Assembly: GCA_000727475.1 (NCBI GenBank)
Contig: KL647325.1
Location: 101,594-165,593 of the forward strand
Reading direction: 5' to 3'
DNA: 64,000 nt
From: Sarcocystis neurona
Lineage: Eukaryota > Apicomplexa > Conoidasida > Eucoccidiorida > Sarcocystidae
The notes beneath the pieces were generated by a model. That model saw only the letters and a list, made by a program, of their open reading frames with translations. It had not been told where the DNA came from and did no database searches. This document shows positions 52,460 through 64,000 of the stretch, piece by piece (position 1 is the first letter of the stretch; every line of letters begins with the position of its first letter). The translations under genes and the position numbers were made by a program.

Positions 52460-53493
52460 GTTACACATCCACGTGTCCTACGAGACATATATATGTGTTA
52501 GCCATTTGTGCACACTAATATACATGCATGCGTAAATGTATATGTATTTATTATACGTACACGCATACTAGTACGTTTATGTGTATATATGTGTTAGACA
52601 TGAACGTATACTAGGATGTATAGATATGCATGTAGAACGTATATGTGTACGTGTGTGAAGAGGCCGGGCAGCGTTTTGCGAGACGTCAGACAAGTGACTG
52701 CAGCCTTGGTTGCTCCTACTCCTCCTCCCTCTCCTCCTCTGGTAACTCGTCCTGCTGCTGCGCCTCCTAATGCGTCTGTTGCTGCTGCTAATGCGGTGAT
52801 TTTTGCTGCTGCCGTACGCTGACTTCGGAGTGTGGCGCTGCTGCAACAGCACCTGCTGCTCCTCCTGCTGCTCCTACTGCTGCTGCTCCTACTGCTGCTG
52901 CTCTTACTGCCTCTCGTCATGCTGCTCCTGCTGCTGCTGCTGCTCCTGGTGTTGCTGGTCCTGCTGCCGCTGCTGGCCCTGCTGCTCATGCGGGAGCTGC
53001 TGCAGCTGCTTCTCCAGGTACTGCTGCTGGTGCTGCTCCTGGAGCTGGGAGGACGCGCCGCGCTGCGGGGGTGATGTTTCTGCCGCTGCTGTGGCACACT
53101 GCTGCTGTTGCTGCAGGCAGTGGTACATGCAGGGGCGAACAAGCTGCTGGTTGCTCTCTTCAATATCATTGGCGGCGCTGCAATGATGCTCGCGACTGAC
53201 CCACGCATTGCCTTGCTCTCTCTACTTGGCGTCCCCTTCCTTCTCTCTGCTGTTTTAACAACGTCGAAGCTCTCCGGCCTTTACGGTAGTTGATTCATCG
53301 ACACATACTGCACAGATATTTTTGGAGCTATTTAGGGAGATATGCGGAGTCACACACACACACGGCGATACATATACATGTAGCTGTACGCGTACACAGA
53401 GACGGACACACAGAGAGGGAGAGAGCGCAAGACATAGCTGCGTAAATATATATATATATATATACATACATGTGGATATGTATATACGTAAAC

Positions 53494-53528
<35 letters not shown>

Positions 53529-56500
53529 CATGTACACACATACAGCTAGGCGCATCTGCGTAAAGACATATATACACATACATACGTACGTCTATCTTTC
53601 TATCTCTCTGTCTACCTATTAATCTATTAATCTATCAGTCTATTTATATATGCATATATACATATGTATATCTACATATGCGTACGTGTAGAGGGAGCAA
53701 GGTACATCTGCGTAAACAGACATATACTTATATATATACGTACAGCTGTCTACCTATCTGTCTATCTGTTTGTACATGTAGACGCATATATATCGAGAGA
53801 GCAAGACATATCTGCGTAAACATATATACATATATATATATATATATATACAAACACTACCAATGCACATATATATATATATATATATGCATTTAACTGT
53901 CTACCTATCTGTCTGTCTATTTATCTGTATATATGTATGTATATGTACATATATGTATAGAGAGAGAGCAAGGCATATCTGCGTAAACACATATATACAC
54001 ACTACTAAATCCATATATATATGTAGAGAGAGAACAAGGCGTATTATCTGGAGAAAAAAAGAACACCTCCACAGAAGTGTGTCTACAAAGAAATTTACCC
54101 AAGGCGTACACACACACACACAGAGGTGTACATATTTGCAGAGCGAGAGAAAGAAGCGTACGCGCATGCGAAGGAATATATACGCATGCACATGCATGTA
54201 TATATATGTATAAATAGGTATGAGCAAATGTGCACATGCAGAAATATGTCTATTCAAACATATATATGTAGAGAGAAGGGGGAACGCATGTTGGCGTGGT
54301 CCCGGCTTCCTTTTGCTGTTGCGCCTCTTGCTGGGATTTGCAGCGTCGGCTCTGCTTTTGCCAAGTCGCACGTGCGGGAGCCACGCGCTACTTCACGTTA
54401 ACAGCAACACCTGTTCATTTATCTCCGCGAACATGAATCTCCAGACTTCTCCGTATATTAACAAAGCCCACTTTCGATCTTGCACCTGTCTGTCGGGCTC
54501 CATCGACGCGGCTGCATTTCTTCCTGCTGCCGTCCCGCGTGCTTCGTTTCACTGCCCCCTCAGCTGCTGGCGCGCGCAACCTTCTTGTATCCCTCTACAT
54601 TCCGTTCGTGTCTATATCCGTCACCGACTGCATGCATCGGTCGCCGTCTACGTGTCTCCCCGTATCTGCGCGTGTCTCGGTCGCCGTCTCTCCGTCGGCG
54701 TCTCCCTTCCGTGTCTCCCCCCCTGCCGTCTCGCGGTCTGCCGTCTCTCTTTTGCTGTTCTCCGCTGAGACCCCTCTGCCTTTCTTTGAATGGTTTTTCG
54801 CCTGCGCTGCTGCATGCCTGCTGCGAGTCCCGCTGCCGTCCGGGGACCGGACAGCGTGTTCTTCCTCGTCTCTGCGCCGATGCGCTGCTGCCTTCCTTTC
54901 CAGATACGTTTATGTTTCGAAGCTTCTTCGCCACTCCCTTTCCAGAGGGGGAGTGCAGATCCGTCGCCCAGGCCCTGAGCATATGCGTTCTGTTCTTTAA
55001 CGCTGTCCTCCCCTCTGCTTATCTTGCTGTTCGGATCTGTACGCACGTCTCTGTATACGTGCGCTGTTCGCGTCTCTACAGACGGCACACGTCTTGTTTG
55101 TTTTATCTGTCTGTCGACGTATCCATCCGTCTTCACCTCCTATGTACACACGTATATATGTGCAACTATATATGTGCATATCTATATGTGCTGTTTCATA
55201 TGTCTGTGTGTTGAGACACACGGTATCTACGGTCGTGCGTATGTATTTGTCTTTCTCTGCGTCGCTATATCCACGTATATCTGTATGTGTATCTATGTCT
55301 CTCTTCGCCTACTATCCTCATGAGTGCCACTATCTTGCTATATATGTACGTCCTTCTCGCTCTCTCTGCCAGCATGGGCCTATGCGTACATATGTGTCCC
55401 TATACATATATTAGTGTTACTACGTATGGATATAATAGGACTAATATATGCTATAACAGGAAGGTATATAAATATTTTGCCGAGTGTGTACGCAGCGAGT
55501 CGTCTCTCTCTCTGTCTCGCTTCTCATATATATGTATGTGCGTATGCGACGAGGCAGCAAGGCAGCATGCTTCCTGCGACTTCGTATCTGCTGCTTCTAA
55601 GAGGCTGCTCCATAAAGACGTGAATACGCATGTTCGTCGAGCTTCTGGCTGTCCTGCTGCATCACTCTTCAGCGTGAAGAGACCACGTGTCTGCGTTTTC
55701 CGTGGGCGTGTATCCCTCACCTCTCATTCTGGTGTACGAACACCTCGTTTTCTGGTGTACATACGCCTCACTGTCTCGAGTGCGTGGTGTACAAGCACCT
55801 CACTGTCTCCTTTTTCCGGTGTACAGACGCCGCATTGCCTCGAGTGCTCGATCTACGAACCTCTCGTTGTCTCATTTTTCTACTGCGCAGGCGCGTCGTT
55901 GTCTCGTGTGTGTGGTGTACGAACGCCTCACTTGCTCGTTTTTCAAGTGTACGAACACCGCGCTGTCTCGCATTCTGGTGTTCAAACGCCTCGCGTTCTC
56001 CTCTGCTCTCGGTGTACAGACGTCCGTTTCTTTCGTTTCCCCGGTAGAAGGACGCCCCTCGCTGTGGTGTACGAATGCCTCACCTTCTCCTTCTGGTGTC
56101 TGAACGGCTCTCTATTCGGGTGACGGGTAAACTCGTGCACCCCCGCTAAACTTCGTTCTATTTGAATTCACTGCGCTGTCAGTCTGCTGTCTGCGGTTGC
56201 TGCTATACCTGCATGCCTTCACGCTGCTGCTGCTGCTGCCGCCAGTGTCTCGTTCTCCGCTGCTGCTGCTCCTGCTCAGGGGACGGTGTAGGCTGTGCTG
56301 CTGCTGTTAGTGCTGCTGGCGCGCTTGTCTGATAGCTGCTCCTGTTGCTGCTGCGCTCCTCTCTGTTGCTGCCTCTGCGGCGTCATCACTGCTGATGCCT
56401 CCGCGGCACGTTTCTCTTCCTTGGCGCCCTACATACGCGCTCTTTGTTCCCCAAGTCCAGCAGCTGCCTCATCTCCTCGTGCTGCTGTCGCTGGTTCGGT

Positions 56501-59500
56501 TTTGATGCTACCCGTGCTGCTTCTCCACTTTCTTCTTTTCGGGCTTCTGAATGTTGTCCTTCTGTGGTGCCGCGCGTGATACTGCGGTATCATCCTCGCT
56601 GGTGCTGCGGCTGCCGCGCTACTCTCCTGGCATCTTTTTCTTCTTTTCTTCGACTTCTGCTGCTGCGCCACTGTGGCACGTTCTGCTGCACTGCTTCTCT
56701 TTTCGTCCCGGGTGACGCAGGACTGCGGGTGAACGATGCGCTGGCGGAAGGAAATGCGTTGGCGACGGAAGCTCTCGCCAACATCCAACTCGTGCAAACG
56801 CACTGCAATGAAAAAGCGGAAATTGAAGTACGAACTTTATCAGCCAGAAGATCGACAGCAACACCAGAAGCAGCAGCAGCAGCAGCAACAGGAGCAGCAA
56901 TCGTAGCAGCAGTGGCAATAGCAGCTGCAGCAGCGGCAAGGGCAGCCATAGCAGCAGCAGCAGGAGAAGGAGCCGCAGGAGCGGTATCAACATCAGCGAG
57001 GGAACAAGGGCCACAGTAGTAGCAGCACTAAGAGCAACAGAAAAGACAGCTGCAGCAGGAGCGACAGCAAGGAGAACAGACGTAGCAGCAGGAGGGACAG
57101 AAACAGCACGAGCAGCAATCAACAACAGAAACCATAGCAGCAAGAACAGCAGTAGCGACAGCAGCAGTACCAGAGGCGGAGAGCATCAGCGTAGCAGCGC
57201 ACTTCGAACAGCAACAGCAGGTGTGGTCAGGACCCTGCACCAGCAGAAGCAGCAAGGGCAGACCCACCACAGGGTAGCAGCAGTTCCTACTGTTCTGTGT
57301 GTGGCGTGGTTCGCCTCCTTTCGCCCGTATGCTGCTGCTTATTGCTGCTGCTGCTGTTGTTACCGGTCAGTTGCTCTCTTCGTAGAGTCCGGTCTTGCTG
57401 CGCTTGCTGCTGCTGCGGCTGCTCTTTTGCTGGTGTTGCCGTTATTATCTTGCCCCGATATGCATGTGTATATACATAGCAACAGACTGAAGCAGAGTTC
57501 CACTTCACGTTACGTGTCCATCTACGTATGCATACACACATGTATGCACACATCTACAATAGCGTACATCCATAAATATATATATATATATACATATATG
57601 TAGATACCCGCCTTCACAAATGCATGTATATATATATATATATGTATACTTGTCTGCATACACACCCACATGTAACAGTATATGTGTCTGTACACACTTT
57701 CTCCTAAAGTGTGTATATACATATATGTATATACCCGCGGCTAGTAAATATATATAGATGTATATATATTTATGTATACACACCCGCACCTGCAGGTACA
57801 TGTATATATAGATGTATGTATAGATCCGCACTTACAAGAACATATATATATGTATATATGTATGTATGCGTCCGCATCTAGGCGAACATATATAATTGTA
57901 TGTATGTCTCTGTCTGTGAGTCTGTCTACAGGTATATATACGTATACACACGTATGAAATGAAATGTGGACGTCTCGGTGTCTCCACGGCAGCTGCTGTG
58001 TTTATTGTCTGCTGATGGTGCAGCGATACGAAGAGGCGCAAGACAGCTACTTGCGAGTCATTGGGGAGACTCTCTTTTCTGAAACTCTCGTCAAACAAAC
58101 GAAGCAGGTCGTCCTTCGTGCAGCAGATTTGTTGCTCTCTGCAATCGGTATGTATATATGTATGTACACGGAGACACGTACACACGCGTATTTATTTGGT
58201 TTCTTGTCGTTCGTCCGTAGTTCCTGCAGAAAACTCCTCATTAGATAATATATATAGAAGGAATCGTACAGCTGCGCACACAGTTCCATGCCCACGTATG
58301 TGTATGTTTTGAGCTGCAGGCCGCCGTGTATGTGTATGCCTGTGTGCAGCAGTTCCCTTGCTGCTGCTGCCTGAGGGGGGAGTGTACCTCTCTTTCGTTC
58401 TCCCTCTCTGCCGCTTCTCATTTCCTCTCTCTCTGCCACAGTAGTATTCCCCTATATCATGGACTGCAAGAAGATCTTTATATACGTGTAAATATACATA
58501 TATATATATATATATGTATACATATACACCTCTACGACGCCTATATATCCCCACGACATTTGTGTATCTCCACAACATATATATATATATGTATATATAT
58601 ATCTCCACAATATATCTATCTGTATATGTAGGAATGTATGTACAGATAGGTAAATAGAAAGTGCTGTTCGTGTTGTGGAGACGTCTCGTGATGTAAGACA
58701 GGAGCCACACACGTGTACGAATATACACATACATACATATGCGCTTTGAAGATACGTGTGTGTCTACCCGCATGCATCTATTCGTACCTTTGTCCTTTAT
58801 GTGCATGTCTACACATATAGGTGTTGATATATAAGAAAATACAACATAAACATGTATACACACATATATCTACACAAGAACATACACACTTCTCTAATTA
58901 CATATATATATATATATATATGTGTGTACTCACGTATATATGTAAATACACATTTCTATAATTATATATATATGTATATATATGTATAGGGATATTTAGT
59001 TATAGATAGACCTACAGGTATAGAAGGACGTGTGGACACTTTGGTAGGTGCCTAGACGGGTGACAAAATTTCGTCGTGAATAAGGTATTTTCTCTCTTTC
59101 ACTATTTTATAGAAGAAGAGCGATCTACCGTAGTCAAACATATATATATATATATATAGATATCGAAGTGTATATATATATGTATATATATATATATTTA
59201 AAAAGACGGATATAGGCGAAGGAAGTAATTACCTACTCTTCACGTACACCCGATAGAGCGGCCTCCCCCATTTAAAAAAATATATATATATACATAAATC
59301 AAAATCTATGAATATATATATATATATTTAGGGAGACGTGTATAGACAAACTAAGTAATTATCAGCCGTTGTTGCACATACGCGTGCATGCGTACGCATT
59401 ATTGTTAACCCAGAGTACATATATCACCTACTCTGCATGTACACATATTTAAATATACAGATGATCTTCGTAGGCCGGTATGTATATGCGCAACAACATG

Positions 59501-62500
59501 TGTATATACACACGTATTTCTATTTATAAGCGTCTGTCTATATATATTCATTTGTACTGATCTGTGTCTGCCTGTGTCTGTTTCTATCTATCTATTCCGT
59601 CACTCTATCTGTATCTATCTACCTATGTTATCTGTCTCCATCTATATGCCTGTACCATCTCTCTATATGTATGTTTGTGTCTGTCTACCTGTATAATCTG
59701 GTTATATCTATCTACCTCTGTTCGTCTCTCTACACCCACCTATCCACATCTATATCTGTACACATATACATATATATACAATTACTTTTATAGATGTGCG
59801 TATGTCCCCATGTGTGTGTGCATGCACTTCTCTCTCCTTGTCTATCTATCTGCTTCTCTCTGTGATCATGTCTGCCTACCCCCGTCTCTCTGTATATATC
59901 TCTCCCTATATATATACAACTACATCTTATATGTGCGTATATGTATGTGCGTATATGTATGTGCGTATATGTATGTGCGTATATGTATGTGCGTATATGT
60001 ATGTGCGTATATGTGTGTGTGTGTGTGTGTATGTCGCTTCTCTCCTTCTTGCTTTCCTTCTGTCGCTCTGTCTACGTCTCTCTCTTTTTCGCTTTTTTTC
60101 TCTGTGTGACCCGCCGCATGCATGCGTACGTACATTTGAGCGCGCCTCGACAGCAGCGTCGCTCGCGTCTCCTCTTGTTTCGTCTTCTCCCCCCCTTGCA
60201 TGTTATGTCTCTTCTGCTGCCGCCTGGGGGATTTGCTGCTTGTTTGTTTGTGTGCCTTCACACACCAATTTGGAAAGGCAGACGTGTATACACTCCTGCC
60301 AGACGCCTCTCTCTTCTTCGCGCGCTCGCCTACACATCTCCACCCTGGGTGGGGACGCACACGGACGTACAGAGAAGACACACGTCTGGGCACCGCCTCA
60401 AGATAGTAATCCGAGACAGCTATACCGCACGCAGTCAAACTGCAGGGATAGTCTAGTTGGAAATTTCTGCGTGTTTCATCGTTGACGTAGGGGAGACGTA
60501 GTAGTGTTGGGGTACGCGGTGACGTGCTGTTACCCGAAGGTCCTGCGTGTGCTACCTGCTGATGCAGCACGTTCCCGCCGTTATTTTATGTACGTGGACC
60601 TCTCGATTTTAAGTGTGTGCAGACACAGACAGACAGCGAGGGAGAACGAGAAAGAGAGAGGGCGGGGAGAGGGGCACAAAAAGAAAGAAAAAAAAGTGAC
60701 ACAGAGACAGACAGGGAGACAGGAGGCGGGGGGAGATGGGGGAGACGGCGTAGAAAGAGAGGGAGACACATGGACAGAGTGCCGAGGGAAGGCGAGAGAC
60801 AGGGAGACGGAGAGATAGGGGAGACGGGGAGACGGAGACAGGGAGACGAAGAGAGTGGAGACGGAGATATAGGGGAGACAGGGAGACGGGGAGATAGAGG
60901 AGACGGGGAGACGGAAAGGGGAGACGGAGATACAGGGAAGACAGGGAGATAGGGGGCGCGGAGAGATAGGGGAGACGGAGGCACGGAGACGGAGACGGGG
61001 AGACGGAGGCAGGGAGACGGAGAGAGTGGAGACGGAGACGGGGAGACGGAGAGAGTGGAGACGGAGAGATAGGGGAGACGGAGAGACAGGGAGACGGGGA
61101 GACGGGGAGAAAATAGGAAGGGAAGAAAGAGAGACAAAGAATGGGACGCCGCATTTGGACGTTCACTCTTTGGAGGGTGGTCTGCCAGGGGAGTGGGAGA
61201 GGAGGGAAGAGAACGCGAAGCAGAAGAGACGAGACTGCTTGATCCCGCTTCGAGTGTACAGACACCAGGCGCGCGCGCGTTTTCGAGGACGTCTCCCCTG
61301 CCCAGTCTTTCACTCTCTTTCTAAAACAGCTCTGCGCATCTATCATCTGTCCGTCCTTGTCTCTAGGGGAAACGCGTGCGTGCATCTCACGTGCACTCCT
61401 TCAAATTTATAAAGATTTACATATGCGTCTCTGCCTGTTTATTATTCTTCCTGCTGTCTCTCTCACTCTGGCGCTCTACCTTTTGCTCTGTATCTACGAA
61501 AGTCGTTATGTATATATACATGGGACTGTACCTGTAGATAAATATATATATATATATCTATAGGTGCGTCACTCTCTTTGTTTTCCTCTCCCCCCGGCAT
61601 TTCGTTTGATCCTCCTCTCTTCCTCCTTCTCTCTTTCGTCTCCACTTTCCTGCGTTTTCTGCTTCACTTTCTTTTTCCCGGCATATATATCTGCATGCGC
61701 ATGCGTCACTCTCTTTGTCTCTGTGTCTCCCTTTTCTTTCGGTTTTCCGAGCATTCGCACGTTTGCTCTACTTTCCTCCTCCTCCCCATTTTAGCTCATT
61801 TTCGCTTCCTCCTTCTCTGTCTCGTATAGCGTGCAGCGTGTGTGGCTGTGCTGCGCAGGCGTGGCTCGAGCAGTGCGAGGGCAGCTGACCGTCGGGCGCT
61901 TCCTCACGTGCCGGGTGTACGTCCACAAGTTCTACGCCGGCTTAGACAAGCTGGCGGAGGTGTACGCAGATGTATTTTTTGCTTTTAAATCTTCGTCGCG
62001 TTATTTCCGGCTGGTTGACCGCGTCCCGGCTACCGGAGAAAAGCAGCCATGGACGCGAGTCGTCGAGCAGCAGCAGCAGCAACAGCAACAGGCGCCGCGT
62101 GCGCGTCAGCGGCAGCAGCCAGAACCACAGACGCTGTATGAGCAGCACCAGCAGCAGCAAGAGCAGCGGAAGCTGCAGCAGCAGCAAGCGCACCCACAAG
62201 GTGAGAGATGGAGCCGCCTGGGGACTGCATTGGCGGCAGCAGCACTTGCAGCAGGCCAGCAGCAGCTGTGTAGAACCGAGAGGATACGCTGGAGAAGGAG
62301 CAGCTCCTGCTTTAGGAAGAAGTACTGAAGCTGCAAGAGCCGCAGAATCATCAGCAGACAGCAGCACAGGCGACACGTAGACACTGCGGAAGTACTGCAG
62401 GAGCGGCCACAGACACAGCAGCAGCACCGGGCGTCATACGTTCGGCCGGCAGAAACAGCAGCAGCGCGAGAAACAAAAACGACCCCCCCGGGCGTGCCAG

Positions 62501-63945
62501 CTGCCGGCGTCTATCGGAAGCAGCAGGGCGGCAGAAGCAGGAGAACACTAGCAGGACAACAGCAGCAGAGGCAGCTGGGCCACAGCAGCAGAAGCAGCAG
62601 CATAGCAGCAGGTGGAACAGCAACACAGCAGCAGCACAACAGAAGCAGCATCAGCATGGCAGCACCAGCACAGCGGCAGCAGCACACCAGCACCAGCCAC
62701 AGGAGCAGCACGGCGGCAGCAGCAGCGCAGCAGCAACAGCAGGGGCAGCACAGCGGCAGCAGCAGCACATCAGCAGCACAGCAGCAGCACAGCAGCAGCA
62801 CATCAGCAGCACAGCAGCAGCACAACAGCAGCAGTAGCACAGCAGCAGCAGTAGCACAGCAGCAGCAGTAGCACAGCAGCAGCGGCAGCAGCACAGCAGC
62901 AGCAGCAGCACAGCAGCAACAGCAGCAACAGCAGCACAGCAGCAGCAGTAGCACGGCAGCAGCAGAGCACAGCAGCAGTAGCACGGCAGCAGCCGTACAG
63001 CAGCGGCAGTACAGCCGCAGTAGAAGCCGCGGCACAACAGCAGCAGAAGCGGCAGCACAGCGGCAGCAGCAGGAAAGGCGAACTGCTACATATCGCGAAG
63101 GAGGCATGCAGGAGCTGTGGGGCTGTCACGTCGGTCCTGCAGATTGCGGCAGGTGCAGCAGCAACAGCGTCACAAGCATCATCCCTCTGTACTCTCATGC
63201 GTACGCATGCATATGCGTATATCTGTACTTAGGCTCACATATCTAAATCTCCCGATGTACACACTCTCACTCTCTCCGTATATATACATTTATATATATA
63301 TATATGACAGTCGAGGAAGGAACGGCAAAGATGAAGTGTGTGGTGATGGCGTGGCATGGAGAAACGTCTGTGTGTGTTTCGTTGCTTGTCTTGCGGCTGC
63401 AACGCCTGTGGGCCGAGCAGCAGCAGCTTTTGGAAGAGGAGCAGCAGCAACAGCAGCAACCGCCGCAGCGTCGACGTCAGCAAACACAGAAGAAGCAGGC
63501 GAGGCAAGCGGCAGCGCGGCTCCCCTGGTGGTGCAGAACGTTTCCTTTTCCTTTGCGACGCACAAGCAAGTGAGAAGTCACACTGCCGAAGAACTCACGC
63601 CGACGAGGGGAGTAACTTTTCCTAGGCAGAACAGTCTCTCGAGACGCATCAACTCCTTCCCGCTGCAAACGCATGCAGCGTAATTGCGCTTCACTCGGGC
63701 GCGTTCACACGCAGGGGCGCCTTCTCCGTGTAACAAATTACTTGCTGAACAGGATGAACTACTTTCTGTGGCAGGAACCGTAAACAGCAGTAGTGCAACA
63801 AACTGCATGCAGACCTTCGTGGAAATAGTGTCGCCCACGTAGACTCTGCTGGAACGCGCTGTGCGCTTTTCTGCGTTTCCTTCTCTGCCTCGGTCGCTGT
63901 CTGATCTTGCTTCTTCTTCCCTTCAGTTCCATCTCTCCGTCTTCA

Positions 63946-63986
<41 letters not shown>

Positions 63987-64000
63987 GCGTGCGTGTCGTT
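46688..64000 (+). CDS. ABCB-type half ABC transporter, probably mitochondrial (3' end outside window)
   Basis: An ATP-driven membrane exporter of the ABCB (ATM/MDL/TAP-like) group. Phase-consistent exons: 46688-47565, 48046-48553, 49684-49727, 51569-51647, 53117-53285, 56721-56827, 58024-58147, 61859-62200, 63427-63569 and beyond. ATG 46688 opens MRLLFRRRETSATC, followed by an Arg-rich, initially acid-free stretch (LWLKTAARAAVAVKGVRRLW) like a mitochondrial presequence. HKLRRLLEELLATVDP and LLPAAALSLVVTV begin TM1. Then come GGVFRMEATMRKRLFRSLV, QDRAFFDANNVGTLASRL (the classic FFD...G.L.SR block), a TM3-4 exon (NIIGGAAMMLATDPRIALL), NDALAEGNALATEALANIQL, RYEEAQDSYLRV and GQLTVGRFLT with the FAFKSSSRYFRLVDRVP linker. 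A poly-Gln tract follows, then PLVVQNVSFSFATHKQ, the first strand of the nucleotide-binding domain. Walker A and later motifs are outside the window. Exon 2 carries an Ala/Pro insert of about 90 residues between TM1 and TM2. The cargo is unknown. Confidence 0.85.
50785..51095 (+). repeat. CAG/GAGA purine-rich tract in transporter intron 3
   Basis: About 300 bp of AGCAGCAGCGAGAGAGACAG-type sequence, with a CTG-rich tract of about 1 kb on its left and one of about 450 bp on its right. The complementary composition could let the intron RNA fold back on itself. Confidence 0.8.
51660..52140 (+). repeat. CAG/CGACAG array directly after a splice donor
   Basis: Nearly 500 bp of (CAG)n broken at intervals by CGA and CCGCGA triplets. 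It starts about 12 bp after the donor at 51648 in transporter intron 4. It reads as poly-Ala, poly-Gln or poly-Ser on one strand and poly-Leu, poly-Cys or poly-Ala on the other. It is intronic because exons 51569-51647 and 53117-53285 join in phase within a conserved transmembrane domain. Confidence 0.85.
53410..54060 (+). repeat. Dispersed GAGAGCAAG...CTGCGTAAA element between TA microsatellites
   Basis: In transporter intron 5, a short element (GAGAGAGCAAG, then ACATATCTGCGTAAACA, then a TATA run) recurs with small changes at about 53420, 53548, 53690, 53795 and 53958. A degenerate copy lies near 54025. Spacing is about 100-165 bp. Confidence 0.75.
55735..56115 (+). repeat. Degenerate tandem array of GGTGTACGAACACCTC units
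   Basis: A dozen or so copies of a GTGTAC(G/A)NACRCC core followed by a TC-rich CTCGCTGTCTC-like tail occur at irregular intervals, mostly 25-60 bp, in transporter intron 5. The core is a relaxed form of the GGTGTACGTACACC palindrome found elsewhere in the window. Confidence 0.75.
56855..57240 (+). repeat. CAG-rich tract following a donor, with a CTG-rich tract after it
   Basis: Transporter intron 6 (56828-58023) begins with about 380 bp of AGCAGCAGCAG-type sequence. A CTG-rich stretch (about 57325-57440) follows, then TA microsatellites up to the acceptor at 58023. Confidence 0.8.
59930..60011 (+). repeat. 14-bp minisatellite GTATATGTATGTGC
   Basis: Five to six perfect tandem copies of a 14-bp unit, followed directly by a short GT run. 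The array lies in transporter intron 7 (58148-61858). Confidence 0.9.
60610..61135 (+). repeat. Purine-rich GGGGAGACGGAGA minisatellite
   Basis: About 525 bp with very few pyrimidines, built from GGGAGACGGGGAGACGG-like units of variable length. The + strand has many runs of three or four G. It lies in transporter intron 7 and could form triplex or G-quadruplex structures. Confidence 0.9.
62068..63075 (+). repeat. Long CAG array, partly coding
   Basis: About 1 kb of CAG triplets with occasional CAC, CAA, CGG and TAG interruptions. The first 130 bp encode the Gln-rich end of a transporter exon, up to the donor at 62201. The rest is in the following intron and contains in-frame TAG triplets around 62830-62960, which fits with its being untranslated. 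Confidence 0.85.
63948..63982 (+). repeat. TA dinucleotide microsatellite
   Basis: About 17 uninterrupted TA repeats at the window end, in the transporter intron that starts at 63570. Confidence 0.95.

Noticed and set aside
51424..52535. Long Ala, Gln and Cys frames on both strands in transporter intron 4
   Set aside because: Apart from the 79-bp exon at 51569-51647 they are CAG-array translations. The conserved transmembrane domain skips them in phase.
59564..61412. Ser/Leu/Pro/Tyr-rich frames of 100-258 codons
   Set aside because: They derive from TA/TCTG microsatellites and the purine-rich minisatellite (its reverse strand reads as Ser/Pro/Leu). No conserved content.
63941..64000. Telomere or subtelomere at the window end
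   Set aside because: Only a TA microsatellite is present. No TTTAGGG-type repeats, and the transporter gene clearly continues beyond the end.

Overview
The window looks like nuclear DNA of an apicomplexan coccidian, most probably Eimeria. Exons and introns alike are crowded with CAG/CTG trinucleotide runs that read as poly-Ala, poly-Gln, poly-Ser or poly-Leu depending on frame. Exons are short, introns are 0.2-4 kb with GT...AG ends and TA-rich microsatellites, and a eukaryotic tRNA-Phe is present. Nothing prokaryotic was seen. All gene models here were built by eye from exon homology and splice phase; low-complexity coding is hard to separate from low-complexity intron, so boundaries outside the conserved domains are approximate.

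Layout. (1) 1-2342: pyrimidine-rich, no secure gene. (2) 2343-16667, + strand: a galactokinase / N-acetylgalactosamine kinase (GHMP superfamily, GALK2-like) split over about twelve exons; most junctions keep phase and all three GHMP signatures are present. (3) 16668-20443: mostly microsatellite intergenic DNA with one weak + strand candidate. (4) 20444 to about 31063, and possibly on to 35796, - strand: a very large Ala/Ser-rich protein of unknown function with phase-consistent exons and one 5.6 kb exon. (5) 35797-39364: a repeat-poor block of different composition, followed by tRNA-Phe(GAA) at 39365-39437. (6) 39465-42602, - strand: an unrecognised multi-exon gene. (7) 42566-46687, + strand: a long low-complexity open frame, strand uncertain. 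(8) 46688 to the window end, + strand: an ABCB-type half transporter with a basic, probably mitochondrial N-terminus. Its transmembrane domain is spread over eight exons, and the window ends just after the nucleotide-binding domain begins.

The genes show no common pathway. The kinase would salvage galactose or GalNAc for nucleotide-sugar synthesis; the transporter is probably organellar.

The most unusual signals are non-coding: a dispersed palindromic core (GGTGTACGTACACC and relatives) that also forms a 27-bp minisatellite; introns carrying a CAG tract after the donor and a CTG tract before the acceptor, able to pair in the RNA; a repeated CTGCGTAAA element in a transporter intron; and an abrupt switch between repeat-rich and repeat-poor DNA.
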